Program-made: the position numbers and the translations under genes
Assembly: GCA_003344405.1 (NCBI GenBank)
Contig: NOWV01000259.1
Span: forward strand, 1 to 64,000
Source of the DNA: Trichoplax sp. H2
Taxonomy: Eukaryota; Placozoa; Uniplacotomia; Trichoplacea
Direction: 5' to 3'
Length of the DNA stretch: 64,000 nucleotides
Part shown: piece after piece, positions 36,150 to 48,112 of the stretch
Layout of the letters: the number at the start of each line of letters is the position of its first letter
How positions within the stretch are numbered: the stretch's first letter is position 1
Notes under the pieces: model-generated
Seen by the model: only the letters and a program-made list of their open reading frames with translations
What the model was told of the DNA's origin: nothing
Database searches by the model: none

Positions 36150-36680
36150 ACATACTGTTCTAACAGAAATTTTCTTCCTAGCACTAAGACTCATTGTTAA
36201 CTATTTTTACCATTTATTTTTGCTATAAGAAATTATTTTAGAAAGGTCACCAATTATTTAATAATGATTTCAGTAGCCTCAGATACCATTTATAATCAGC
36301 TCTCAATTACTATATTTATCCAGATGGCTGAATATCGACATGACTATAATAGTGGAATAATTATATGTCAATTGCTTTAATTTCCATTTTAGCATCTTAC
36401 TACATTTCTTGTTTGGCATTAGCAATAATTACAATAGATTTTTATTTAGTGACAGTTTGTCTTTTATCCTTACTTTATCGACTAAATAGACAGTAGATCT
36501 TCATGCTATCCCAAACTATAGTATTTGTAGCAGCAATATCTATATCTATTCCGTTATTCTTCGAAACATCAGTCTATCATGAAGATGCTTACGTATGCAA
36601 TATACGAATAATTCTTTAAAGAAGTAGATTTTATTGCATAGTCGGCATATTGTAACTCATCATACCAATAGAATGAGAAT
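36150..36680 (+). pseudogene. Decayed class A GPCR, TM1 to TM5
   Basis: Receptor sequence is readable across several frames. At 36228 onward, RNYFRKVTNYLIMISVASD covers the first loop and TM2 with its Asp. FIQMAEY...YNSGIIIC leads to the TM3 Cys. After a frameshift near 36380, LASYYIS...AIITIDFY replaces the D-R-Y with D-F-Y (36437-36445). The second loop reads VYHEDAYVCNI, followed by a TM5 remnant. In-frame stops, at least two frameshifts and no TM6/TM7 make it a pseudogene. It was clearly a member of the same array. A family D LTR starts about 70 bp downstream, where TM6 would be expected. Confidence 0.85.
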
Positions 36681-36752
36681 CGTATTTATAGTCTGTGCGA
36701 AGGCTATTATGTCACACAGAAACTACTGAAGAAAACAATTGGTAACAATCAA

Positions 36753-37186
36753 TGTTACGAGCTAGGAATAGCCCTAACTCGCAACAAGAATTGAGAGAGT
36801 AATTTCTATCCTATACTACTATTATTTAGAATACCAGTCAATTAGTATTCGAAGATAGATAATCGTATTAAATTTACTGTATCAGTATTAAAATAATCAA
36901 TGCTTAATAATAGTCTAACAGATACATATTAAGCTATCCTACTAAGACATTTCCTCTAAAACTTAAGTATTGCAGTTTGAACATTAACGACCTTAGAAGT
37001 TATAGATACAGTCCAGTTTAACTGATTGCCAATTACTATTTTATTCTATCTAATCCTAAATTAAGGATATCATCTGTTAACCGCTAAAGTTACTATTAAG
37101 GAGACCGTAAATATTTCTGAGATATAAAAATATATAGAACGAAACATAGAAATAAAATATACTTCAGGAAGATTACTTTCGTGACC
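36753..37186. mobile_element. Solo LTR-like element, family D, shorter copy
   Basis: It begins TGTTACGAGCTAGGAATAGC and ends GGAAGATTACTTTCGTGACC. It aligns with 10829-11447 but lacks internal blocks. The flanks ATCAA (36748-36752) and ATGAA (37187-37191) match 4/5. Inserted just after the receptor relic. Confidence 0.7.
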
Positions 37187-37191
37187 ATGAA

Positions 37192-40100
37192 TTATCATAA
37201 TAAAAGCCCTTACCTTTGAAGAAAACCAACCATAACTATTGCTTATATACGTTAAATGCAGTAATGTTAAAAAGGTTGCTCAAAAAATGACTGAGCACCG
37301 TATTGTTATTTGTAATTGCTAGAATGCTATAGTTTATCATAGAATTATAGAATTTTACAGTATATCTTTTGCCTTTTATATTAATTCTTGCAACAACCTT
37401 AAGCATTTAAGTGGGATATTCCTCGTTCGAGCAGTAAAATTTGTATCTGTAAGAAGCGTGTTACTACTAAATTTTATAAAAGTATAGTCATCAATAATGA
37501 TAACGTATTAAAGTGCAATTTTTGCTAATAAGACTGCGGGATAATTCGTAAGTATGGGTTCCTTATGATAATTAGTTAATCAGTATTGAAGAATTTTTAA
37601 ACTTTTAGATAAGATATGGTCAAAACTTTATTAGTCTGTAAAGCCAGCCTTCATTACTAGTAACCTTTTTACAGCAGATACATGTGTCTACATTAATTTA
37701 CAATTAATGTAAAGCGGTTACTATTGCAAATACATTTATGTACTTATGTTTATATTAACTCAGCTACTGTGAAATCATTTCTTGTTTTTAATAGTGTCAA
37801 CAGGAAATGTATTGAAGTATTGAAAAATATCACGAAGGATATTGTCTTTCCGTCCTAACTTCTTAATGAGTAGATATTCTAGCATATATTAGTATTAATC
37901 AATAATGCCCTCATAAAGTAAAGGAAAGCAATAATCTAGTAGTAGTTTAATAGTATAACCTTGTCTTAAAAATTATTCGTCTTTCTAAAGGTAGATAATG
38001 AGTTTACTTTTGTTTCCGTTGCAGTAAAATTAAAAATTAACATATAAATCTTGGGTTTCATTGTCCAATCTACATTAAGTACCATGAACATAGTCTATCA
38101 TGGTTGGATATTTACTGATTTCCTTTGATGAGCATCATTATTACTAATTCACAAGAGGGTAATTCATGTTGCTCACCTAAATATTTTTCAATAGTTAACT
38201 GCAATAGCATGTAAAACAAATATTGGCAAAGCTCGGAGGAGGGTCATGAATGTCTCAGTCTGGTGCAGCAACCTTCTTATCCTATGTAACTTTTTCTAAA
38301 TTACCATTAGCTTATGCTATAGCCAGACTATGAAATATCTAATCTGTATAATCCTTCCCTGTATTTATTATGTTAAAGTTATTATAATTGTAATTTTGAT
38401 AATATAATTAATCATCAATTCAATCGTTCCACATTTCATAATTATCTTTTCGTTCCTTATTTTACATTACCTCAAATATGAACTCTGATTGTTGTTGTTT
38501 GTGTCTTCTAGCTAGCTAGGGTAATAGTCATATACCAGTACTGAGTTGGATAAGATTCTCATAGTTTTATAGCAATACCCTGTAAATTATGTCGGTCGTA
38601 GTATATTAGGAAGATATTGACGTAAAATTTTGTAGCCTATGTTTAATTAAGTAAACCAGTCATACGCGAAGATTATTACCGGTACTACCTATTTCCTAAG
38701 AAAATATTTTTCGTTTTCGAGTAAGGAAGCATTCATTTGAAAAAAATTGGAACCTGAAGGAAGAAGTAAATGGATTAAGGCCCCTACAAGGGAGATTTTA
38801 CGGTAAACTAAGCTGAGGAGTCCTACAATGCATAATAGTATGATAATATCTTCGTGCATGAAAATGTATAGAAATATCTTCCTAATTGATTTCAAAAGAT
38901 ATGTTATAGTAATCAAACAAGGTCGCAATATTTCCTCATTGATTTGAAAAGATGTCTAATATAACATATACAAGGATTATCAAGCAAGAGCACTATAATT
39001 TATCGGAACATTTTTGATAATCAGTCATGAGAATTTGTAGATCCTTTCATTCACGTCGAGTTTAACCAACATTAAGAGTTGTATTCTAATTTAAAGACTA
39101 AAATAAAAAAGCTTACTGTCTACTGTATTGCAGGTATGGAAAAATTTAAAGATAATATAGTACGATACTATTGAGCATAGGTTGGTATGATCATGATTTG
39201 GATTTATTTGGTACTAATCTTAACTTATAACTAACGTAATAGATAATTTCTAAATCCTTAATTGGTAGATTTTAAAAATGTGTTTCTATGAATGGTACTA
39301 GCTCGTAAATCTTTCTGATGATTTAGTGTATTACATATAACTAACTTCAGATGCCCATTTCGCTATACGGATAGTATCAAAGACTAGAGTTACTTTAACA
39401 AGCAGGTCTTAATATTGCAGTTAAAATGAGACCCATCATTAAGTTACTGTTTCATACCTGAAATTTTATATATCTTATTATTGTATTCATCTATAATTAG
39501 GATACAAAGTTAAATTAAATTTTAATACGAACGTAATTAAGCGATTTTCCATTCTCGAGCAAATTTATTTTATTCAGCCTTTTCCTTATTACTAGGCTAA
39601 ATAATGGCAATTCAATTAAATCATTCACATTCACTGATTTGGCTTTTGCTCAAAATTTGAATCTTAGCTATGGTTATTTTAAAACTATTCCTCCCAATAT
39701 TTATTATTATCACTTACGGTAAGATTTAGATGCATGAGTATGCGCATAAATTTCTTATATTGCTCAAGAAGATTTAAGGATTAATTCTTACTAAAATTTG
39801 TTCTTCTTTCCGCTTAAGAATCGATGTATCTATTAGCACCTTCTCTTATTTAGTGAAGATAAGATTAACGGCTGTAATTAACCTTCACTTTGGACAAAAC
39901 TAGAATCGTTTACGATATTGAATGATAGGGAAAATGCTCGCTTGTTATTCTTTATTAGAGTTCAGTGCAAAAGCAACCGGAAATTAAAATCCTTTAAGAG
40001 CCCTTATTAATGCTATAATATTATGCAGAGATATATGGTAAATTACGTTTGTTTAAATTACATTTGTCAGACCAGTAGCTTGTGTTGTAAACTTATATAT

Positions 40101-41756
40101 CTAATAAGTGTGATCACATAGACAGTAACTATATACAAATGCATAGTGTATTGGCCATATTTCTTGTTTTGATAAATTGTAATTGGTGACAGTTATGATG
40201 AATTATTTTAAATTAATACACTTTGTTTAAATAGATTTAGATCCGACAGGGAGGCAATATAAAAGCTGAGATTTACATGCTCTATAAAGTGTTATTGCAG
40301 GTATCGCACGTTCGAGCACTAGATTAATATGTTCGCTTTACGCGAACAAACAAATTTATATCATTAGTGAAACTTTTAATAGAGATATTACTTAAGCGTT
40401 AAATGATAGCTTACGTTTTTCATTTTAATTACACTATGGTAAAAAATATCATATCAAAAACATTTTTGCCAATTCTACTTTCTCCGTAATATCGATTTTA
40501 TTCACCATTTAGTATTATTTGCATTTTGCTGGTTATTTCTGCAGACCTCCCTGTACAGTTCTCACTTGAGTATTAGAGCACAGGTAAGTTCTATTTAAGA
40601 GATTAGTCTATTATTTTTAGAAATAGTAAATGTTTTGTTACGGACAATAACATCGAATTTTAAGCACAATAAAGGATTATAACAACCACTTGCCGCCAAA
40701 GTTATTAAGAAAAACATCAATTTAACGAGACGAAATTCTCGGATACGAGGTTCAATAAAGATTTTTATTTTAGAACTTGCTATAATGGTAAGATTTAGGA
40801 ATGCAAATAAGCATAGAAATTAAACCAATGCCGATCAACATGCTAAATACTTTATACATATTGATTACTTGTAATCGATGCCGAATTGCTTAAATATATC
40901 CCTTTCGAACTTAATTCATTTAGTGAATTATAATACATATGTAACGAAGCCTCTTAACATAAACGTGGTCTAGCAAGATAAAATTTTAATAATAGTCTGA
41001 CTACTTTATAGTAGAACTGTAACGGTAGGCAATTTACACAGATCTAGAGGTGCGAAAAATAACTAAGAGAAATGACAATTCTGCTCACATGCTCTGCTTG
41101 TTTACATCAAGAAAATTACAAACAAAAACATAAGACAACATTGCTTATTATCTAACAGGCTTTAAGTACACATAATCTCAGTCGCAAATGGCGCTGATTA
41201 CGGGAATAAGATTCATTTCCGGTTCCTTACCGAATAGGATTACTAGTACTGAAATAAGTTACTACAGACATAACTTCATGAAATAACCAATCAACAGTCT
41301 AGGGACTATCGCCTCTATAAGGATATTAGAATTAGTATATACTTAATAACCATACACATTTACACAATCCTAAACAAAATCATCTAATAGCCTTTGTTGC
41401 ATTTCTATTTATGTGACACAATGTGCGTGCGAAAAGCTTTATAATTATCCAAATTTTGTGTAAAACTAAAATTAGCATATCTATACTATCGCAAATATCG
41501 ACTAAGATTCACTTATAACTGCTTACTTAATTATACTATTTTAACTTGTATCTAATTTTACTTCTGCATAGACATTGACAATAACAATTAAATTCATGAT
41601 CTTTACAGATGCTACTACAAAGCTTATATACGTATTGTAGTGTATTTAGAATGTACTGGAACTATATTCTAGTCTAAAACATAGACATGTTGTATTGATC
41701 TTATATTTAGATATATCTACAGTCTGTTCGCTCTACATTCAAATATGGCTTACTAC
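37192..41756. other. Long AT-rich intergenic region
   Basis: No intact gene. A possible TM5-level receptor relic is listed at 39661-39750. A minus-strand open stretch near 38689-38928 is hydrophobic but matches no family I recognise. Nothing else is supported. Confidence 0.5.
39661..39750 (+). pseudogene. Short GPCR relic (TM5)
   Basis: The frame reads ILAMVILKLFLP then IFIIITYGKI, a stop, and MHEYAHKF. Spacing and residues match the family's TM5 and following loop (…LLPSIIIGLVYGRIIKHQRKY in receptor 2): L-P, a hydrophobic run, Y-G-x-I, then H. No neighbouring TM segment is convincing. Confidence 0.3.
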
Positions 41757-42113
41757 ATTTAGTTATTACAGTCCTCGCTATTTTCTACAATCGTCTGCTA
41801 TTCTATAACCTGTTATGGTATATGTTGTATCTAATCCTAAAATTATGTTCTCTGCATGTGTTCTAATGCCATAGCTATAAATGCTGCCGTTTTCTACCTT
41901 AGATTTGTTAAGTTGCGTTATTAGTCACAGTTAGTATTCACACTGTACTCACGGCAGCTACCACGCTGACCTACCGTAATTATCAGACTGTACCTAACTA
42001 CTATCTACAATAAAGTATCCTCTTTTCTTAAGCTCCTTGTGTAATTCTCTGCATTGCAACTAAAACCACATTATCTGACTCTTCGAACCCTCCATCACAC
42101 GTATATAGATATT
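41757..42113 (-). mobile_element. Dispersed repeat, family G, second copy
   Basis: Diverged copy of 33689-34062 aligned end to end in the same orientation; both fade out after a CATCACAC motif. Boundaries are set by where similarity ends, and no TSD was seen. Confidence 0.5.
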
Positions 42114-42534
42114 ACTGCATTTATTGATGTCATATATTTTACTTTAATAACGTAATTATCTGTATCTCGCTTTTCTACAATTGCCAATAGACATTTTAAC
42201 AAGAAATATATCAGTTTACTAAGGATCTAGAAAACTATTCTTTAAAAATAAATAATTGTCGAATTAACTAAGAAACTAGAGGAGAATTTTGCTTGTTTTC
42301 AATAGGATCAGCTAATGGTTCTATACGTCAGTCCATTGCTTATTCTTACAATTTTCATTATTACTAATAATCATAAAAATAGTAAATAAAATTACTGCTT
42401 TATTACTATTCAGAGCAATTTACAATTTCGTTCAAAACAGGTGAATGCTTGCAGTTTAAGATTAATCTTTACCAATGAATGGAGTTATCGATATTACTAC
42501 GCAATATATTTCCGCATATTTATATAAGTAAGAT

Positions 42535-43136
42535 TGTAACGGAGTACAGACTCCGTAAATTAATCGTAGCGTTAGTTTCAGTAATTAAGATTTTATTAGT
42601 TGTTAATAACCTTTATTTATTAGGTACTCGTTAATTATAATTTTATTAGCAGTCTAATCATACTTGTTGTAGACTCTGTGCAGAATAGTTTACTTACAGA
42701 GGTGACAACTAATATTCACACGTAGTAATTTCTGTTACTTTGTGCCGACCCTTTGATTGTTAATTGGCTCTTAATTAGTTCGTAACGCGTTAGTGTTGTT
42801 TACGCCGTCTGCCATACTAAACCATATAGACAGCCGGCTATACAAACCTATATATTTTTAGGGTTATTTACCTAAGCTGTGCGCCGAGTGCAGCCGAGCT
42901 AGAGTATATAAAGCCCGGTGCTTTCATTAGCTAGTGAGTTGATGACGATTGACCGTGTAGTGTACGTGTGTAGTTAGAGTAGTCTTGGATATCAACACTA
43001 CCTTGGTTTAATAAACTAATTTAAAAGCCTAAATTTAGTCTACTCTTAGCCTGTTGGGGACACATTTGGCTGTTGTAGCCTTAGTATTTATACAGATTCA
43101 AAGACCCAGATTTCCTTGTCGTGAGCTGACACGACA
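42535..43136 (+). mobile_element. Solo LTR, family F
   Basis: A 602-bp unit. The 5' hairpin is TGTAACGGAGTACAGACTCC. A strong TATA box GTATATAAAGC lies at 42904-42914, with GC-richer DNA just upstream. TTTAATAAACT follows as a polyadenylation-like signal. The 3' palindrome is TGTCGTGAGCTGACACGACA. The flanks AAGAT (42530-42534) and AACAT (43137-43141) match 4/5. It is single copy in this window. Confidence 0.75.
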
Positions 43137-43141
43137 AACAT

Positions 43142-45596
43142 GATATTCACCATCCTTAATTATATGATTACTTGATAAAACTTTTGCGTCATTTTGTATT
43201 TCATTTATGGTGTATTGGGTGAAAAGTTAGGTAGATGAAATAATTTAAATTGTCACATATTCACAGCAGTCCTATTGAACACATACAGAAAGTTTATACT
43301 ACACTACAAGATTTCAAAAATACTTTAAAATTCAAAGCAGTGTTTTCTTAGCCCAACCTCAGCAGAACTAAACACAAGTGAGTATACAGAAACGACATTT
43401 CGGATTTGTAAGCCAAGTTTAAAGTAGCTGCTTATTGATCAAATCTTTTTAGTTTCATACTATTCAATTCATACTTTAGCCCGAATAATGTAAAGCAACA
43501 TTGGCATCATACAAGGCTGGAAAGGACAAAAAAACGTCTGATTAGACTAGATTAAACTATTCTACCTTACTGTATTATCTCCCTTAATAAAAATAAATTA
43601 GCGGTAAATTTGCTTGCAGTAATTAACTATTAATGTATTTATGTAGAATTAAAAGCAATTTAAAAGGTCACTATGTATCATCATCTAGTAAAAATAATTT
43701 TCAAACATTAAATTTGAAATCTTTATGTATAAGATCCTGTTACGGTGTTGCCTAGTCATTAGGATAGTTTAATAAGTACAGTAATAGCTAGTATGGAGAA
43801 TATCTATATTTGTAGTGCTAGGTAAGATAAGTAATGCCTTACCGTGGATGTTGTTTGTAATAGTTCATTACATATTTGATATTGATTGTTATTATGTGAT
43901 AGATAGCATTAAGATGATTCAAGTTCTAGTTGATGATAGCTGAATTAGACAACCTACGAGCTTACATTAAGATTAAGTATGAGTAAGACATTCAAAATAT
44001 TTACTGATAGAAAAGCTATGTAAGGAACATCTCAGTTCGAGATATTTCTCCTAGTAAGGTGTAATAATAATACTGTTGCTGTTTGCAAATTAGACGGTTC
44101 CTATATAAACGGGAACATTTGAGCTGAGTGGTGTGGTAAAAAGTTGTAGATGTACTGTATCTCAGCTAATAGAAGTTTCATCTTTACAGTCTTTTGCTAT
44201 GTGCATTTACGCTAAGGGCGTTTAAGTCAGCAGTTACTTATAGACTTTTACTGTACGTTACCTTTTCGCAGAAGTGAAATTGCGACAGATCCATTTTGAT
44301 ATTAACTGATGTCCGTATCCGTCTTTGAACTGGAACATTTGCTAATTAATAACAATTTTACATGTCAAGGATTTCAATTATCCTTATTTCCAAGAAACAC
44401 GTAAACAAAAATATATGTCCAAATTAGGAGATTATTCATAAAGCTAGTGATATTTACATTAATTTAAAAATAAGCTGGCTTAGTATTTTTAGCATTAATT
44501 AAAACTCAAAGAAATCTTACTAATCAGTTCATAAGTGGTGCTAGATATTATATTATGTTACTTGACAATGTACGTGCACGGTCCGTTTCAGGAACGGATC
44601 TAAGTCCTTTAATTAAATTCTTAAGGCAATTTTGCTAATGCTATCTTTAAATAAAGTGGTTCAGACTCGTATGTATAATGTTTATATATAATTGAGGTTA
44701 TAGAATTCAAAAAATAGATAAGAATAATTTAGTCTATTAGTTGACCCCCAGTTCTTGAATATATAATAAAATTAAAATTATTTAAAATTTGGCCCTATAA
44801 CAGTCATTGATTCCTTCAGCAAGCAATTATATCCTAAAAATCACAAGAAAGAGTTGATTGTTTACAATCTTTTAAATTATGTATCGAATAAGTCTACACA
44901 TAACGTAGCATTGCAATAAACTTAATTTTAATCAATCTTCTAGAATATATGTTTTATGAAAGGCTCACAAATACGAATTTTAATTCGAAAAAATTTAATT
45001 TCACAAAATTTTCATTAAGCGTCTGTCAATGACTCAACGGAAATAGTAATGGCTGCAATACCGATAAAGAAGACATTATTTTTAAATACTTCATTCCATC
45101 CTTTTACCTCGAAGATACCATATCTTTAAGCTCTACCCTACTTTTCAGCTACTGGTGGTGAATATATATTACAATTTGTATATTTCCACCAGATACAATC
45201 CTTATTTGTAGTAAGGTCATAATCATAATTACGCTATATCAGTTGTATTTAGGTATCCACCATGAATATTGATGCTCTTCCGGTCGAGAAATTTTCACTC
45301 TTACATCTCTCCTTCATTGCGTTCTTGTACTTTATTACGAAATTAAAGCAAATATGCAAATTTAGTTATACAACACAGCAAATCAATACTATCGGTCATA
45401 GGGTTGAGAGCATAGGAAATAGAGCACCTTTTCTTTGTCATATTGTCTTTTTACAACTGGCTACATAATTGGGTAATTTTGTTTTGTTTTCTATTAGTAT
45501 TTATGACATCAACTAGAACCTACGTGACCTCTAATTTCAAATGCAAACGGATTATAGCTTAAGACAACTGTACACAGCACAATTATATAATGCAGG
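43142..45596. other. Intergenic, nothing recognised
   Basis: AT-rich sequence. A 68-codon ATG frame at 45262-45468 has no recognisable domain. A short palindrome (CCGTTTCAGGAACGG near 44583) is unexplained. Confidence 0.5.
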
Positions 45597-46038
45597 TGTC
45601 ACAAACCAGCTTCGTGACAAGAATAACGTAAAACAAATCTCTAAATTACTATAGTCTCCGGGATTCAGTATCCCTTAACTACCTCACAAGAATTTAGACG
45701 CCTTTAATTCTACGTTAAACTCAACTAGACAATTGAGAACTGCTTTATTCAACTATCTGACGTGCTTATATACCCTTCTACAGCAGCTAACATTCACGAG
45801 TTATCTTATAAAAATATTTAGGTGAGAACATCTACTAACTAGTTTTTCACAGTCGGACTACAATATGTTCATTCACAGAATCATTTCAGTACACATTACA
45901 GCACAGTATTAAATTTACTGTAACAAATTTATAATTAGAGTAATTCCTATTGTAAGGAACTAGATGTAATATATTATCACTATATTATACTAACCAAATT
46001 TAGATAGCTATTTCTTCACGGTAGTTCGCACCGTGACA
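45597..46038 (-). mobile_element. Solo LTR, family A, second full copy
   Basis: A 442-bp minus-strand LTR nearly identical to 185-611. It starts TGTCACGGTGCGAACTACCG, has GGTATATAAGC and TTGAATAAAGC, and ends GAAGCTGGTTTGTGACA. The flanks GCAGG (45592-45596) and GCTGG (46039-46043) match 4/5. It carries a small block (TTAACTACC) missing from the first copy. It lies about 1 kb upstream of receptor 4 in the opposite orientation. Confidence 0.85.
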
Positions 46039-46322
46039 GCTGGCTATACCAATTTCTAGTAAAGTCTGATGCATTAATTTTATATGTAATAGATAATTAT
46101 CTTAGAATTTAATATAATTTTCGAGATAAAGACCTTCAGCATGTAAGCAAAATGATAATACCAATCACAGCTATTTAGGATATCCTTTTAAATCTGAGCC
46201 AACGAATAAGAGTACAAGTCAGCATAATGATATCGTATGTTTCATATTATTGAAAGAAATTTAAGCAAAATTAACTGAAAAGATCTATACGACTACTTGC
46301 AAAAAGTCGAAGTAGTATATAA

Positions 46323-46520
46323 TTGAGTCCTATAATTACTTTTAAATTTTGTTATCGTATCATATATTATCAGCAGCTGCAATCCAAATACAGTACTAGA
46401 AGTAGGTATTCTTACGTTGTCTCCTTTATTCAATTATATAGAATTGAAAATATCCATTTCATAATTATGGCCTTTGTCGACCTTCAGGTTATTGATGTTA
46501 AAAATGTAATACCAAGGTAA
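46323..46520 (+). pseudogene. Short GPCR relic (TM3 and second cytoplasmic loop)
   Basis: Two overlapping frames together resemble the family's TM3 region. One frame gives VSYIISSCN (46357-46383), compare TSYAISIMN in receptor 1. After a shift, the other frame gives SRYSYVVSFIQLYRI (from 46401), compare DRYFTVV...YRIH in the receptor pseudogene at 52748. D-R-Y has become S-R-Y. The flanking TMs are unreadable. It lies about 570 bp upstream of receptor 4. Confidence 0.4.
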
Positions 46521-47086
46521 GTTCATATAGTAATACAAATAAAATTTATGAAAGAAAACTTAACAACTGACGGTTATAATTAGAATTTTACGATCATTAC
46601 ATGCAATCAGATAAGATTTAAATCAACATAAAATATCGATACATCAATTTAGACGCACAAAATACGGTGTTCAAATAAGAGGATTTCACAGTCTTCGATT
46701 TCGTATAACTTATGGACTTAGCAGACATTCTAGATTAATTATTAAAAAAGCAACAACAATTATTCTACCAGACCTGTATTTTATTGATAAATTTATTTCA
46801 ATTTTTTATCTTTTATTAAAGTAGAGTAATCAACAATTCCATTCTATAAGGTGGAATTGTTCTGAAACATCATTGTTACTGCACAACCCTGTCAATCAGC
46901 TTTAGCTCTACAATTGATTCAATCCTTTATTAACTACGTTCTTTCAATTAATATGTAGAAAATACCAGTGGATAGATTTAGCAGATTAGTATACTAAGTC
47001 TATCATCGCGTACTTTTAACAAGCAGTTAGAATCTTCGTTATCAAGACGTTCTAAGCACGTAAATCTTTATGACCTTTGGAAATTC

Positions 47087-48112
47087 ATGATGAATAACAG
47101 CAATGTAAATCAATCAATGCAACAATTTTACAACACTGTTTATTCTTATGCTGCTATTGGTGCAATCCCTATTACAGCTGTTGGGTTAATCGCTAATATC
47201 TTTTTATTAATTCTCTTTATAACTGATAAATATTTTCGCAAGGCAACATATGATTTACTATTAATTTCAATTTGCTCAGATATCATTGCTAACATCACTT
47301 CATTGATTACCTTTATCCAGATCGCTATACATCATCATGATTATCACAGTGGGTCATTAATGTGTCGCTATTATGTTTATATTTATGCTAGCTCTTACGG
47401 CATATCCATTTCGACCTTAACATTACTTGCTATCGATAGATATTATGCTATTATTAGGCCATTATCGCCATTTTATCGAATCTATCGACGCCAATTTTTG
47501 ATCACATGTGAAATAGGAATATGGATATTGTCCTTATTAATCCATATTCCAACATTTTTCTACATGTCAGTCCATCGACAAGATACACTTTTGTGCGATT
47601 TTCCTGACATAACCAATTCAGTTTCGGCCTATTTGATATCATTTGTATTAATTGACAATATTTTACCATCGTCAATTATTAGCATCGCTTACGGAAGAAT
47701 TATTATTCATCAAAAAAATTATGTACAACCAGGACAAATGGGACGAAATCAACTCCAAAATGATATTAATAAGCGTCAATTAACTAAAATGTTAGGAACT
47801 ATCAGCTTCTTCTATGTAATAACTACTATACCGACATCCTTTGTCTTTCTTGGTTCAGCTATTACGCAAAAATCGTTACTCAAAATTCGCCAAGATAGTT
47901 TAGTAGCTTTTTTATTGATATTTTTCTCTATCTCTGTTACAGCCAGTATTTCAACAATCAATCCCTTTTTATATCTTACATTTGATAAAAAACTAAGCAA
48001 AAAAGCATTAACAAAATTAGGAGCCATTCGCAATTTTATCTACGAAAAGACCATATCGACCCGGGCAGTTTTTAATAATTCAGGTCAAACACCAACAGCA
48101 GCATCAACTTAA
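47087..48112 (+). CDS. Rhodopsin-like GPCR, receptor 4
   Basis: Intact intronless 341-residue seven-TM receptor. Two ATGs open the frame and the first is used. The N-terminus has NNS and NQS sequons. Asp65 sits in TM2; Cys93 and Cys170 form the expected disulfide pair; D-R-Y is at 117-119; Trp146 is in TM4; Pro194 is in TM5; the HQKNYVQPG signature is at 208-216; and NPFLY (292-296) closes TM7. TM6 differs from its paralogues: ITTIPTSF replaces xTWPxF, so the Trp next to the conserved Pro is Ile. That aromatic position normally senses ligand-driven TM6 movement, so activation may differ. The tail is Ser/Thr-rich (QTPTAAST end), suitable for phosphorylation. Plasma membrane; ligand unknown. 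A family A LTR and a receptor relic lie within 1.5 kb upstream. Confidence 0.94.
   Translation: MMNNSNVNQSMQQFYNTVYSYAAIGAIPITAVGLIANIFLLILFITDKYFRKATYDLLLISICSDIIANITSLITFIQIAIHHHDYHSGSLMCRYYVYIYASSYGISISTLTLLAIDRYYAIIRPLSPFYRIYRRQFLITCEIGIWILSLLIHIPTFFYMSVHRQDTLLCDFPDITNSVSAYLISFVLIDNILPSSIISIAYGRIIIHQKNYVQPGQMGRNQLQNDINKRQLTKMLGTISFFYVITTIPTSFVFLGSAITQKSLLKIRQDSLVAFLLIFFSISVTASISTINPFLYLTFDKKLSKKALTKLGAIRNFIYEKTISTRAVFNNSGQTPTAAST

Noticed and set aside
40470-40570. Hydrophobic stretch resembling a TM4
   Set aside because: It contains a stop and lacks the W-x-x-x-x-x-x-x-P pattern of the array receptors.
44575-44615. Palindrome around CCGTTTCAGGAACGG, considered as an LTR terminus
   Set aside because: No TG...CA boundary, no TSD and no partner end were found.
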